Notes under the pieces: model-generated
What the model saw: the letters and a program-made list of their open reading frames with translations, nothing else
The model's database searches: none
Told to the model about the DNA's origin: nothing
Made by a program: the position numbers and the translations under genes
In this document: positions 17,592-26,950 of the stretch, one piece after another
Layout of the letters: the number at the start of each line of letters is the position of its first letter
How positions within the stretch are numbered: position 1 is the first letter of the stretch
Assembly: GCA_021813585.1 (NCBI GenBank)
Contig: JAKAJV010000060.1
Coordinates: forward strand, 1-34,992
DNA length: 34,992 bases
Reading direction: 5' to 3'
Source: Bacteroidota bacterium
GTDB taxonomy: Bacteria > Bacteroidota > Ignavibacteria > Ignavibacteriales > Ignavibacteriaceae

Positions 17592-18176
17592 ATGTATGTT
17601 AGTAATGTAATTCCTGTTGAAGATGTTCTTATTAAATCCGAAATAACAGAAGTAAAGTTTGTATGCGATCTTGAAAAGTGCAAAGGCGCGTGTTGTACTA
17701 TAGAAAGCGATTACGGAGCGCCTCTGCTGGAAGAAGAAATAACAGAGATAGAAAAAGTTCTGGATGTGGTAATAGAATATCTTCCCGAAGTGCATAGAAA
17801 AGAAATAGAAAAGAACGGGTTTTACGATGTTAAAGACGGTGAGCTCTTAACAAGCAGCGTTAACAGAAAAGCCTGCGTGTTTGTTTACTACGAAAAAGGC
17901 ATTGCTAAATGCGGAATTGAGCGTGCCTTTCTTGACGGTAAAATCAAGTTTAAAAAACCTATTTCGTGCCACCTTTTCCCGATTAGGGTATCCAAGTTTG
18001 GCGGCGACGTACTTAGGTATGAAAAATTCGGCGAATGCAATGCGGCCCTTGAGAACGGCGCTAATCTAAATATCGATCTCGTCGATTTCTGTAAGGAGTC
18101 TCTTTCAAGATTATACGGACAAAAATGGTTTTCAACATTAAAGGAAATTATCGGAAAGCGAAATGTTAACACTTAG
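17592..18176 (+). CDS. DUF3109 family cysteine-rich protein
   Basis: 194 aa from the ATG at 17592. A longer in-frame start at 17445 would overlap the divergent kinase fragment and add a hydrophobic, low-quality 49 residues, so I reject it. Nine cysteines are arranged as CDLEKCKGACC (25-35), then C95, C107, C126, C149 and C167. This pattern resembles the YkgJ-type putative metal or Fe-S binding proteins, and the ISCHLFPIRV motif (125-132) is typical of DUF3109. It is cytoplasmic and of unknown function. Its stop overlaps the start of rpoN by 14 bp, so the two are almost certainly translated from one message. Confidence 0.82.
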   Translation: MYVSNVIPVEDVLIKSEITEVKFVCDLEKCKGACCTIESDYGAPLLEEEITEIEKVLDVVIEYLPEVHRKEIEKNGFYDVKDGELLTSSVNRKACVFVYYEKGIAKCGIERAFLDGKIKFKKPISCHLFPIRVSKFGGDVLRYEKFGECNAALENGANLNIDLVDFCKESLSRLYGQKWFSTLKEIIGKRNVNT

Positions 18177-19614
18177 TCAAAAGTTGTCTCAACAGCAAAA
18201 ACTTTCACCTCAGCAGATTCAATATCAAAAGCTGCTTCAGTTGAATACTCTGGCCCTTGAGCAGAGAATTAAAACCGAACTTGAACTGAATCCCATACTT
18301 GAAGAAGTACTGACGGAGGACATGGACCTTAACCAGGACTCAGAGGAAAAGGAAACTGCGGAGGAGGAGGAGGAATTTGAAGGCAGCGAGAAAGATGAAT
18401 TTGAGCTAGAAGATTTTATGAACGATACCGATTTCGATTCCGACCGTCTTAATAAAAGCAGGGATGAGGAAGTTTATCAGCCTTTGGCACCCGCCAGGGA
18501 AAGCTTAAGCGAGCACCTTCTGCAGCAGCTAAGCATGCTTAACCTTAACGACGACTTTTATTTTCTGGGGGAGGAGATTATAGGCAACCTGGATTCCGAC
18601 GGTTACCTGAAGAGAGACCTCGGCGAAATTCTGAGCGATCTGGAAATGTTCGAGCATGTTTTTATTACACCGGATGAAGCCGAAGCGTTACTAAAAAAGA
18701 TCCAGACATTCGACCCGATAGGAATTGCCGCAAGAAGCCTGCAGGAATGCCTTCTTGTTCAACTAAGGAATCAGCCTCACGATCCGTATTATTCCTATTT
18801 GGCAGAGGAACTGCTGGAAAAGTATTACAACGATTTTACACAGAAGCGGTACGATGTAATTAAACAGAAGATGAATCTTACCGACCAGAGCCTAAAAGCT
18901 ACCATCGATCTTATCCAGAGCCTGAATCCGAAGCCGGGCGAAGGCAACATCGATTCGGTTGAAATGAACCAGATTACTCCTGATTTTATTATAGAAAAGG
19001 TGGATGATAATTTCGTTATTACTCTTAACGATAAAAGCGTTCCTTCCGTTACGTTAAGCAGAACGTATTTGGAAATGATTGATCATAATAAAAAGGGAAG
19101 GAAGGCTTCTCCCAGGGAAAAGAACACTTACAAATTCCTACGTGAAAAATTCGAGTCGGCAAAATGGTTTATTGCATGCATACAGCAGCGCAGGGAAACC
19201 CTGATGAAGATTATGCAGGCAATTGTGGAAAAGCAGTATGAGTTTTTCGATAAAGGCCCGAAGCTGCTGAAGCCGATGATCTATAAAGATATTGCCGACG
19301 AAATACAAATGGATATTTCCACAATAAGCAGGGTGGTAAACGGCAAGTACGTCCAGAGCCCGATGGGCATCCACGAGCTGAAATATTTCTTCAGCGAGGG
19401 GCTAAGCACCGATTCAGGCGAAGAGGTTTCCAATAAGCATATAAAAGAAAGATTAAAAGAAATTTTCGAGAGCGAAGACAAGAGCAATCCTTACAGCGAC
19501 GATAAGCTTGCGGAAATTCTGAACGACGAAGGAATCCATATAGCCAGGCGTACAGTTGCCAAATACAGGGAACAGCTAAGAATTCCTATCGCAAGGCTGC
19601 GCAGAGAATTATGA
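18163..19614 (+). CDS. rpoN: RNA polymerase sigma-54 factor
   Basis: 483 aa, normal length. Region I is Gln/Leu-rich (LSQKLSQQQKLSPQQIQYQKLLQL) and includes the helices that contact activators. A strongly acidic region II follows (about residues 47-95, with EKETAEEEEEFEGSEKDEFE). Region III carries the core-binding part (AARSLQECLLVQL) and a helix-turn-helix with IADEIQMDISTISRVVNGKYVQSPMG. The RpoN box ARRTVAKYRE (461-470) for -24 recognition is intact. It overlaps DUF3109 upstream by 14 bp and the methyltransferase downstream by 4 bp (ATGA). It would work with AAA+ activators such as the one at 24472-26943. Confidence 0.97.
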   Translation: MLTLSQKLSQQQKLSPQQIQYQKLLQLNTLALEQRIKTELELNPILEEVLTEDMDLNQDSEEKETAEEEEEFEGSEKDEFELEDFMNDTDFDSDRLNKSRDEEVYQPLAPARESLSEHLLQQLSMLNLNDDFYFLGEEIIGNLDSDGYLKRDLGEILSDLEMFEHVFITPDEAEALLKKIQTFDPIGIAARSLQECLLVQLRNQPHDPYYSYLAEELLEKYYNDFTQKRYDVIKQKMNLTDQSLKATIDLIQSLNPKPGEGNIDSVEMNQITPDFIIEKVDDNFVITLNDKSVPSVTLSRTYLEMIDHNKKGRKASPREKNTYKFLREKFESAKWFIACIQQRRETLMKIMQAIVEKQYEFFDKGPKLLKPMIYKDIADEIQMDISTISRVVNGKYVQSPMGIHELKYFFSEGLSTDSGEEVSNKHIKERLKEIFESEDKSNPYSDDKLAEILNDEGIHIARRTVAKYREQLRIPIARLRREL

Positions 19615-20288
19615 CCGGCTCAATTATAGTTGTCCTTAAAATACTGCTGCTGTTTGCCTGCTTCGGCTTCATCCATTCTTTCCTTGCTTCAAATTCCGTT
19701 AAAAAAATTTTAATTGAAAAGCTGGACGGCCTTATAGCGTTTTACAGGCTGTTCTACGTTATTTTCTCGCTTCTGGTTTTCTACTGGATATATTTACTTT
19801 TGCCGAACTCGCATATAATAATTTACGACTTACCTTATCCGTTCGATTTCATTATTTTAATCCCCCAGTTTTTAAGCCTTGTGGGAATTCTTTGGACTCT
19901 CAGGTATTTTTCAGTTAAAGAATTTCTAGGCGTGAATCAAATTTTAAGATGGATAAATAAAGAATATAATACGAATGAGCTTGATGAAAAGCTAACATTA
20001 AGAATTAAAGGGCCGTATAAATGGTGCAGGCACCCGGTTTATTTCTTCTCGATCATGTTCCTGGCATTTAGACCCGAGATTAGCCTTTCTTATTTAACTT
20101 TGCTTGCTTGTATTGCAGCTTATTTTTATGCCGGTTCTGTTTATGAAGAAAAAAAATTAATAGAGCGGTTCGGGCAGGAATACATCAATTATAAAAATGC
20201 TGTACCTAGGATTTTTCCCTACAAGATATTTTACCCGTACAAACCGGGAACAGACAATAAGGAGCTTGCCGATGAAGGTAACAATTAA
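19611..20288 (+). CDS. ICMT/PEMT-like membrane methyltransferase
   Basis: 225 aa with about five membrane helices (residues about 5-25, 42-63, 76-97, 147-165 and 168-183). The cofactor region near the C-terminus reads RIKGPYKWCRHPVYF (130-144), followed by EEKKLIERFGQEYINYKNAVPRIFP. This RHPxY...E...FGxEYxxY pattern marks the isoprenylcysteine carboxyl methyltransferase / phospholipid methyltransferase superfamily, which also includes NnrU-like and methanethiol methyltransferases. The substrate cannot be told. It starts inside the rpoN stop codon (ATGA) and its end overlaps the next gene by 17 bp, so it is part of the same operon. Confidence 0.8.
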   Translation: MTGSIIVVLKILLLFACFGFIHSFLASNSVKKILIEKLDGLIAFYRLFYVIFSLLVFYWIYLLLPNSHIIIYDLPYPFDFIILIPQFLSLVGILWTLRYFSVKEFLGVNQILRWINKEYNTNELDEKLTLRIKGPYKWCRHPVYFFSIMFLAFRPEISLSYLTLLACIAAYFYAGSVYEEKKLIERFGQEYINYKNAVPRIFPYKIFYPYKPGTDNKELADEGNN

Positions 20289-22098
20289 AGCAGTATTAAT
20301 TTTGTTCCTGTTCGCTTATGCAGCCTTTGCGCAGCAGGATACGGTACTGGCAAAGGCAGGCACCCAAAATATTACCACGCAGCAGTTCAGGGAACGGTAT
20401 GAGCTCACTCCTCAGGTCTATCCGAAGGAAGGCAACAGTTATTCAAAAAGGCAGGACCTTCTTTATTCGATTATTGCCGAAAAGCTATGGGCGCAGAATG
20501 CAGAAAGATTGGGATTCGATACGACTGAAATAATGAAAACCACCTTCCACGCTCTGGAAGATATGTTCGTAAGGGATGCGCTGTACAAGATAGAGGTTAC
20601 CGATAAAATAAAAGTTACCGATAAGGAACTGGCAGACGGCTTGAAAAGACATTTTACCGACCTGGAATTACGATCGATAAAAGCGGAAGATTCGTCAAAG
20701 ATATTCAATTATTACGGTCTGCTGAAAAAAGGAATTTCATTCGATTCTCTGGCTTGGCTAGAACACCGGAAGGAAACTCCTGTGGAAATTAAATACGGCG
20801 AGATGATAAAACCGGTTGAAGACACGCTGTACGATTTGAAGAAGAACCAGTTTACCGCGCCAATAAGGTCTACGGCCGGGTGGTTCATATTCGAGCTTAA
20901 ATATAAAAAGCGCTCCTCCTATACCTCGCAGGATATCGGCTCGGCGCTTAAGGATGTTGAGCGTACAATTGAAGACCGGAAGGCAATCCGGCTTACGGAA
21001 GAATATTTAAAACATTTTTTAACCGGCAAAGAGGTTAAAGCTAACAGCAATATTTTCTGGAGTATCTCTAATAAGATTTCGAATATTCTGGCGGAAAGGA
21101 AAATTAAGTATTCCATTCCGGATACCGTGAGCGTTTATCTTAAGAGCAAGGATGTTTTGAATATAGAGAACGAGCTGGGCCCCGATACGTTAAGAATGAC
21201 TTTTATCGACTTTAAGGAAAAGCCGTTTACAGTGCAGGATTTCCTTAGGTATTTTATCTTCGAAGGATTTTTCTCCAACCAGGTTGATGCGGATACGGTT
21301 GCAGCCAAGCTGAATTCGCGCGTACGTGAAATTATCCAGAACGAGCTGCTTGCCAGGGAAGGCTACAGAAGAGGCCTGGAAAATCTGCCCGGGGTAAAGG
21401 CGGATATTCAAATGTGGAAGGATAATTACCTGGCGCAGCTCTTTAAGGATAAGATGATTGATTCTATCCATACCGTAAGCGGCAGCGAGGTCTATAACTA
21501 TTATCAAAAATTAAAAGATGAAAAAGATCCGGATAAAATTGAGGTAAATATCATCGAACTTCTTACCGACAGCCTGAACGTGATTGATTCGGTATTAAAC
21601 CAGGTTAAGCACGGCGCCGACTTTAGGAAGCTTGCAATGCTTCATACAAAAAGGAAATGGACGATTCCTAAAAACGGAGAGTTCGGATATTTCCCTTCTA
21701 CAATGTACGGAGAAATAGGAAAGAAGGCTGCGGAAATGAAAGTAGGGCAGATGTATGGCCCGTTGAAAACTCCTAACGGTTACTCGCTGTTTAAGCTGAT
21801 AGGAAAAAAAGATACTCAGAAGCCGATAGCACCTTTTGACGAATTAAAAGGCGCGCTTGAAAAAGAATATCTTGGCATTAAGCGAAGCAAATATTTTATT
21901 AATTATACAATTGGGCTTGCCGATAAATACGGCGTATCGATTAATGAAAATCTTCTATCGTCGCTTAAGCTGGAAGACTTTAACATGTACACTTACAGAT
22001 ACATGGGTTTCGGCGGAAGAATTACGGCGGTTCCTATTACTCTGCCTTTTGTCGAATGGTACAAGCCGTGGTCGGAAGGTAAAAAAATAGTACCCTAG
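20272..22098 (+). CDS. Periplasmic parvulin-type peptidyl-prolyl isomerase (SurA/PpiC-like)
   Basis: 608 aa from the ATG at 20272, which has GGAG 8 bp upstream; the longer frame from 20197 lacks a signal peptide at its start. The signal peptide is MKVTIKAVLILFLFAYAAFA|Q. An N-terminal SurA-like chaperone region follows. A divergent parvulin-like stretch covers about residues 130-212 (SFDSLAWLEHRKETPV...GWFIFELK), and a clearer rotamase domain covers about 424-513 (GADFRKLAMLHTKRKW...GEFGYFPST...VGQMYGPLKTPNGYSLFKL). It probably helps outer-membrane proteins to fold. It is last in the DUF3109-rpoN cluster, and its stop codon lies in the stem of the terminator that follows. Confidence 0.82.
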   Translation: MKVTIKAVLILFLFAYAAFAQQDTVLAKAGTQNITTQQFRERYELTPQVYPKEGNSYSKRQDLLYSIIAEKLWAQNAERLGFDTTEIMKTTFHALEDMFVRDALYKIEVTDKIKVTDKELADGLKRHFTDLELRSIKAEDSSKIFNYYGLLKKGISFDSLAWLEHRKETPVEIKYGEMIKPVEDTLYDLKKNQFTAPIRSTAGWFIFELKYKKRSSYTSQDIGSALKDVERTIEDRKAIRLTEEYLKHFLTGKEVKANSNIFWSISNKISNILAERKIKYSIPDTVSVYLKSKDVLNIENELGPDTLRMTFIDFKEKPFTVQDFLRYFIFEGFFSNQVDADTVAAKLNSRVREIIQNELLAREGYRRGLENLPGVKADIQMWKDNYLAQLFKDKMIDSIHTVSGSEVYNYYQKLKDEKDPDKIEVNIIELLTDSLNVIDSVLNQVKHGADFRKLAMLHTKRKWTIPKNGEFGYFPSTMYGEIGKKAAEMKVGQMYGPLKTPNGYSLFKLIGKKDTQKPIAPFDELKGALEKEYLGIKRSKYFINYTIGLADKYGVSINENLLSSLKLEDFNMYTYRYMGFGGRITAVPITLPFVEWYKPWSEGKKIVP

Positions 22099-22118
22099 CA
22101 AGCGTGCAGGGATTTTTT
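22093..22118 (+). terminator. Intrinsic terminator after the rpoN cluster
   Basis: CCCTaGCA pairs with TGCAGGG (7 bp with one bulged A) around AGCG, followed by ATTTTTTG. The TAG stop codon of the parvulin gene (22096-22098) is inside the left arm. The strength is moderate. Confidence 0.6.
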
Positions 22119-22318
22119 GTTTGAATAATGGATTTGAATATAATTTTTTATAAATGTAGATATGATTATAGCATCAAATTAATTGCAGCACACCCATGTT
22201 TCATAAATTTGTTATAAATTTAATTGTCAATAATTATATCTTAATCTCAAATTTATCAAATGAACGTTTTGAAATTTGATGTGAATTTAAAAATTAAAAG
22301 ACAAGCGGAGTTTATAGA

Positions 22319-22855
22319 ATGGAAATGAAAATAGAGGCGACAACCATTATCGGGCTGGTTCATAACGGCCAGTCTGCACTTGGCGGCGACGGCCAGGTTA
22401 CTCTTGGCAATACAGTTATGAAGCATAACGCCGTAAAAATAAGGAAGCTTGGCAACGGCAAAGTATTGTGCGGTTTTGCAGGCGCATCGGCAGATGCCTT
22501 TACGTTGATGGAAAGGTTTGAAGACAAGCTTGAGCAGTACAGGGGCAATGTAAGCCGTGCTGCAGTTGAACTTGCAAAGGACTGGCGGACAGACAAATAT
22601 TTAAGGAGGCTGGAGGCAATGCTGGCGGTTGTTGCAGAAGGTCAGGCTTTAATTGTTTCCGGCAACGGCGATGTAATTGAGCCCGACGATAAGATTGTTG
22701 CAATCGGCTCCGGCGGAATGTACGCATTGGCCGCTGCTAAGATGCTGAAAAAGTACAGCAGCCTGTCGCCAAAGGAAATAGTTGAAGAATCCTTAAAGAC
22801 GGCATCCGAAATTTGTATTTATACAAACGATAAAATTAATGTAGAAACCATATAA
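22319..22855 (+). CDS. hslV: ATP-dependent protease subunit HslV
   Basis: 178 aa. HslV is the N-terminal nucleophile peptidase of the cytoplasmic HslUV protease, a two-ring 12-mer. Family sequence is clear: [69 protein letters not shown] and CIYTND. Alignment in memory with E. coli HslV places the catalytic threonine at T8 (EATTIIG), so a seven-residue leader (MEMKIEA) must be removed to expose it; in E. coli only the Met is removed. GGAG lies 8 bp before the first ATG, while a second ATG two codons later would leave five residues. It is followed by hslU after 17 bp. Confidence 0.96.
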   Translation: MEMKIEATTIIGLVHNGQSALGGDGQVTLGNTVMKHNAVKIRKLGNGKVLCGFAGASADAFTLMERFEDKLEQYRGNVSRAAVELAKDWRTDKYLRRLEAMLAVVAEGQALIVSGNGDVIEPDDKIVAIGSGGMYALAAAKMLKKYSSLSPKEIVEESLKTASEICIYTNDKINVETI

Positions 22856-22872
22856 ATCTTAAATTGGCTATT

Positions 22873-24249
22873 ATGAAAAAATTATCTATGAAAGCATTAA
22901 CGCCCACTCAAATAGTAACCGAGCTGGACAAATATATTATCGGCCAAACAGAGGCAAAGAGAGCGGTTGCAATTGCATTAAGGAACAGATGGAGACGCCA
23001 GCAGGTTTCAACCGAGCTGCGAGAAGAAATTTTGCCTAACAATATAATACTAATCGGCCCAACCGGAGTAGGTAAAACCGAAATAGCCCGCAGGCTGGCA
23101 AAGCTGGCCGAGGCCCCGTTCATAAAGGTTGAAGCATCTAAATTTACCGAGGTGGGGTATGTAGGAAGGGATGTAGAGTCGATGATTCGGGACCTGGCGG
23201 ATTCTGCGGTGAACATGGTTAAATCTGAAAAGACGGCGGAGGTGCAGTCAAAAGCTCAGGAACTTGCCGAAGAAAAAATATTGGATTTATTAATACCGCC
23301 GGTTAAGCGCACTGCCCGCCCGGCGGAAGTAGAGACTAACGACGAAAACAGTGAGGCGTATCAGAACCAGAAGACGCGCGAGTGGATGAAGCAGAAACTG
23401 AAGAACGGCGAGCTGGACGATAAGATGGTCGAATTCGATGCAAATGCTCAGAATGCTATCGGGATGCAGGTACTAGGCCCGTTCGGCCTGGACGACCTGG
23501 GTATAAACTTCCAGGAAATAATGGGCAACTTAATGCCAAAGAAAAAGAAGAAAAGAAAAACCACTATCTCAGAGGCAAGGGTTATTCTAACACAGGATGA
23601 GGCTCAAAAATTAATTGATATGGAGGCCGTTCAGAGAGAAGCCATAGCCAGAGTTGAAAATTCAGGTATAGTATTTATTGATGAGATTGATAAAGTGGCA
23701 GGCGGGGGGAAAGGCCAGGGGCCGGATGTTTCGCGCGAAGGAGTGCAGAGGGACCTGCTGCCGATTGTTGAAGGCTCAAATGTTAATACAAAGTACGGTG
23801 CAGTCAAGACAGATCATGTCTTATTTATTGCTTCGGGCGCATTCCACGTTTCCAAGCCTTCTGATCTAATTCCGGAATTGCAAGGCCGTTTCCCGATACG
23901 TGTGGAACTGAAAAGCTTAACCCAGGATGATTTTGTTAAGATTTTAACAACGCCCCAGAATGCACTTTTAAAACAATACAATGCGCTGCTAGAAACCGAA
24001 GGCGTTAACCTTGAATTTACTCCCGATGCAATAAGAGAAATAGCGCGCATCGCCTCCGAAGTTAACGAGCAGGTAGAGAATATAGGCGCACGCAGGCTTC
24101 ATACTATCCTTACTACTTTATTGGATGAAATACTTTTCGACGTCCCGGATAAGATCCCATCCGATAAGGTTAAGATAACAGCCAGGGTTGTTAAGCAGAA
24201 ACTGGACAGCATAGTTAAAGACCGCGACCTGAGCAAATTTATCCTGTAA
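22873..24249 (+). CDS. hslU: ATP-dependent protease ATPase subunit HslU
   Basis: 458 aa from the ATG at 22873. An in-frame TTG at 22864 would add three residues and is less likely. HslU is the AAA+ unfoldase that feeds HslV. Walker A GPTGVGKT (62-69), pore loop GYVGRD (95-100), the intermediate I-domain (about 107-240, with a basic KKKKKRK run near its end), Walker B FIDEID (268-273), [12 protein letters not shown] with the arginine region (about 335-346), and sensor 2 in NIGARRLH are all present. The C-terminus ends DLSKFIL, the tail that docks into HslV. It forms an operon with hslV. Confidence 0.97.
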   Translation: MKKLSMKALTPTQIVTELDKYIIGQTEAKRAVAIALRNRWRRQQVSTELREEILPNNIILIGPTGVGKTEIARRLAKLAEAPFIKVEASKFTEVGYVGRDVESMIRDLADSAVNMVKSEKTAEVQSKAQELAEEKILDLLIPPVKRTARPAEVETNDENSEAYQNQKTREWMKQKLKNGELDDKMVEFDANAQNAIGMQVLGPFGLDDLGINFQEIMGNLMPKKKKKRKTTISEARVILTQDEAQKLIDMEAVQREAIARVENSGIVFIDEIDKVAGGGKGQGPDVSREGVQRDLLPIVEGSNVNTKYGAVKTDHVLFIASGAFHVSKPSDLIPELQGRFPIRVELKSLTQDDFVKILTTPQNALLKQYNALLETEGVNLEFTPDAIREIARIASEVNEQVENIGARRLHTILTTLLDEILFDVPDKIPSDKVKITARVVKQKLDSIVKDRDLSKFIL

Positions 24250-24282
24250 ATATTTTATATCAAGATAATTCATTTGTTTTTC

Positions 24283-24346
24283 CTTGAACTTAATCTTGAT
24301 CTTGATCTTGATCTTGAACTTGAACTTGAACTTGATCTCGAACTTG
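24283..24346 (+). repeat. Hexamer tandem repeat, CTTGAA/CTTGAT, about 10.7 units
   Basis: Ten full 6-bp units run in phase: CTTGAA, CTTAAT, three CTTGAT, three CTTGAA, CTTGAT, CTCGAA, then CTTG. It lies between hslU and the CHASE2 regulator gene. It is followed at 24351-24363 by the palindrome TGCCTG-A-CAGGCA. The complementary hexamer appears after the regulator gene (26951-27017). Confidence 0.9.
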
Positions 24347-24471
24347 CGTCTGCCTGACAGGCAAGCATTAGCGCTATATATTTCCCGTAAATTAATTCCG
24401 CACGTTTAATATAAAGGGAATTTTTTTATCTTAGATGTAGGAATCTTTCCAATTTTAACGAATAAGCATTT

Positions 24472-26943
24472 ATGAATATACCGGCTTTGTTGAGGAACAA
24501 ATTTTTAATAAAGATATTATTAGCAGCCGTATCGGTAATCCTGTTATTTTCAATTAAGAATTTTGAGACCGGCGTCGACAGGAATATTGAAGGCGTATAT
24601 TCATTGGTCAGGGGGCAGCAGCAGCCGGATACTGATATTGTAATAATAAACATTTCTTCAAACGACATAAATAACCTCGGCCATTGGCCGTTAAAGCGGA
24701 GTTACTATGCTTTGCTTATCAACAGTCTATACGGGTATGGCGCAAAGGCTATAGGGCTCGAAGTTTTTTTAAGCGCCAAATTTGTAACGCAAACATTATA
24801 CGATAACCTTGTTACAAGAGAAATTGAAAAAGCCGGCAACGTAGTTTTAAGCGCGGTAGCAGGCAATCTTTATAGTAAGGACGGAAAGTATTATACCGAT
24901 TCGTTAAGCTACCCCAGCTCAAAGCTTTTAGATGACAGACTGGTAACCGGCCACTTAAATTATTTTTCAGAAGACGGCATTAAAATACCTTTCATTGTCC
25001 ACAGCGATCATGCCAAGATAGAGGCTTTTGCTCTCCAGCTTGCAGGCAAGCAGTATTCGTTTAACGACGGCTCCCTGCTGAAGGTTAATTTTATCTCTTC
25101 CTGGAAAAAATTCCGGAGCTATTCGCTTTTAAAATATTTTCAGCTTGTAAATGAAAACAGCAGCGAGCTTAAAAATATTGCAGGTAAGTATGTTCTTATC
25201 GGCGTCAGCGATCCGCAAATTGCCACAACTACCGCTACAACCTTCGACGACCGCCTGCCCGGAGTTGCCCTGCATGCGTTTGCGCTTGATAATATACTTA
25301 TGCACCGATGGCTTAACGACGGTTATATCTTGCCTTCGGAAATTCTTTTTATCATCTTAATTGCGTTTTTAATTATTACATTGAATAAAAAACCGGGTAT
25401 TAAGCTTTCATATTTTTATCCGGCCGTTTTTTTCTCTTTTCTTATCTTAACGTTTATAACTTATTCTTTCTTTAATATCGAGCTCGGGTATTCGGCATTT
25501 CTTATTCCTCTTCTCTTAATGATTATTACCGATTCGTCCTTCTACCTTCTCGATAAAAAGCTTCTGTTGCAGGGTGTAATGGATGAATCAAACCTGCTGA
25601 AAAAACTGCTGTCGAATAAAGAGCAGGAACTTGCCAGGCTTCAGAAGGAACTGAACATCTCAGGTGAAACCGGATCGCATTCTCTGGTAGAAAAGATTCA
25701 ATTGCTTAAGGCGGATATTGAGAAGCTTAAGGAAAATGAATCCGATAAAAAAGAGGCTCCGGGAAATCCTTCCGTCCCTGCGGTTAATTTTGAAGGAATA
25801 ATATACTGCTCAAAAGCGATGAGCAAGGTTGCGGAAATAATAAAGAAAGCTGCGCCCGAGGATGCCAATGTTTTAGTCCTTGGCGAAAGCGGAACGGGGA
25901 AAGAGCTAGTTGCAAAGGCTATCCATTCCTTAAGCAAACGAAATAAGAACAAATTTGTAGCGGTTAACTGCGGCGCGCTTTCAGAAACTCTTTTGGAAAG
26001 TGAGTTGTTCGGACATGTAAAAGGAGCCTTTACCGGCGCAGTGGCCGATAAGGTAGGCCGCTTTGAAGCAGCCAACCACGGCACTATTTTCCTGGATGAA
26101 ATTGCAGAGACCACAGAGAGTTTTCAGGTAAAGCTATTAAGAGTAATTCAGACCGGCGACTTTGAGAAAGTCGGCTCATCCCAAACCTTCCATACCGATG
26201 TTAGAATTATTGCCGCAACAAACCGGAACATCGAATCGGCCGTTAAAGAAAGAAAATTCCGTGAAGATCTTTATTACAGGCTTAACGTAATTAAGATTGA
26301 GCTTCCGCCGCTGCGCGATAGAAAAGAGGATATAGAATACTTAACTAAACATTTCCTCCAAAGAGAAGCCGGTGAAAATAAATTGTCCGAAGCTGCTTCG
26401 GATGCGCTGCAAAAATATGAGTGGAAGGGCAACGTTAGGGAATTGGAAGCTGTAATCAAAAGGGCGGTTATATTTGCAAAATCTTCGGGCAGAAGCCTCG
26501 TTCAGCTGGCGGACCTGCCGGAAGAGATAATTAAAGACAGTAAGTTTTCCTTTGATGATGTTGTAATAGAATCTCTGCGCAGCAAAAAATTCTCGCGCTC
26601 ATCTATAAACGAGACTGCTAAGGAACTGGGGAATGTAAGCCGCACAATAATATCCGAGAATTTCCGAGGCTACGCGCTAAAGACGCTCGTAGAGAACAAC
26701 TTTAATTTCGATCCGGCTTCCAAAATTATTGCCGGCAGTGATGACGCTGAGGCGGCAGAAAGGGTAAAGAGCAAGCTTAGTATGTTCATTAGAAATATTG
26801 AAAGCGATTTAAAGGAGCTGCATTCAAATAATTTTGAGGAAATAAAAACCGAGTTCAGCTCGAAGTATAAAAACCTACCGCATAAATTTCACTTTTACCT
26901 CGACGAGATTATAAAAAGATATTCCGGCGAAAATATAGAGTGA
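24472..26943 (+). CDS. Transmembrane CHASE2 sensor fused to a sigma-54 AAA+ activator
   Basis: 823 aa. A membrane helix (11-28) leads into an extracytoplasmic CHASE2 domain (about 33-285; starts FETGVDRNIEGVY, with IVIINISSNDINNLGHWPLKRSYYALLINSL and later RLPGVALHAFALDNIL). Three more membrane helices follow (about 289-304, 313-334, 338-356), then a cytoplasmic coiled coil (about 366-425). The sigma-54 AAA+ domain (about 440-670) has Walker A GESGTGKE (471-478), the sigma-54-contacting loop GAFTGA (518-523), Walker B TIFLDE (538-543) and GNVRELE (653-659). The C-terminal 130 residues hold a possible helix-turn-helix (INETAKELGNVSRTIISENFRG, 712-733). It should activate sigma-54 transcription in response to a periplasmic cue. 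Confidence 0.9.
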   Translation: MNIPALLRNKFLIKILLAAVSVILLFSIKNFETGVDRNIEGVYSLVRGQQQPDTDIVIINISSNDINNLGHWPLKRSYYALLINSLYGYGAKAIGLEVFLSAKFVTQTLYDNLVTREIEKAGNVVLSAVAGNLYSKDGKYYTDSLSYPSSKLLDDRLVTGHLNYFSEDGIKIPFIVHSDHAKIEAFALQLAGKQYSFNDGSLLKVNFISSWKKFRSYSLLKYFQLVNENSSELKNIAGKYVLIGVSDPQIATTTATTFDDRLPGVALHAFALDNILMHRWLNDGYILPSEILFIILIAFLIITLNKKPGIKLSYFYPAVFFSFLILTFITYSFFNIELGYSAFLIPLLLMIITDSSFYLLDKKLLLQGVMDESNLLKKLLSNKEQELARLQKELNISGETGSHSLVEKIQLLKADIEKLKENESDKKEAPGNPSVPAVNFEGIIYCSKAMSKVAEIIKKAAPEDANVLVLGESGTGKELVAKAIHSLSKRNKNKFVAVNCGALSETLLESELFGHVKGAFTGAVADKVGRFEAANHGTIFLDEIAETTESFQVKLLRVIQTGDFEKVGSSQTFHTDVRIIAATNRNIESAVKERKFREDLYYRLNVIKIELPPLRDRKEDIEYLTKHFLQREAGENKLSEAASDALQKYEWKGNVRELEAVIKRAVIFAKSSGRSLVQLADLPEEIIKDSKFSFDDVVIESLRSKKFSRSSINETAKELGNVSRTIISENFRGYALKTLVENNFNFDPASKIIAGSDDAEAAERVKSKLSMFIRNIESDLKELHSNNFEEIKTEFSSKYKNLPHKFHFYLDEIIKRYSGENIE

Positions 26944-26950
26944 TAGGAAA

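Noticed and set aside
20197-20271. Upstream extension of the parvulin gene
   Set aside because: It would bury the signal peptide and lies entirely in the methyltransferase gene; the ATG at 20272 has a GGAG site.
24283-24346. Regular short repeats as a possible CRISPR array
   Set aside because: The unit is 6 bp with no spacers; it is a microsatellite. No cas-like gene is nearby.
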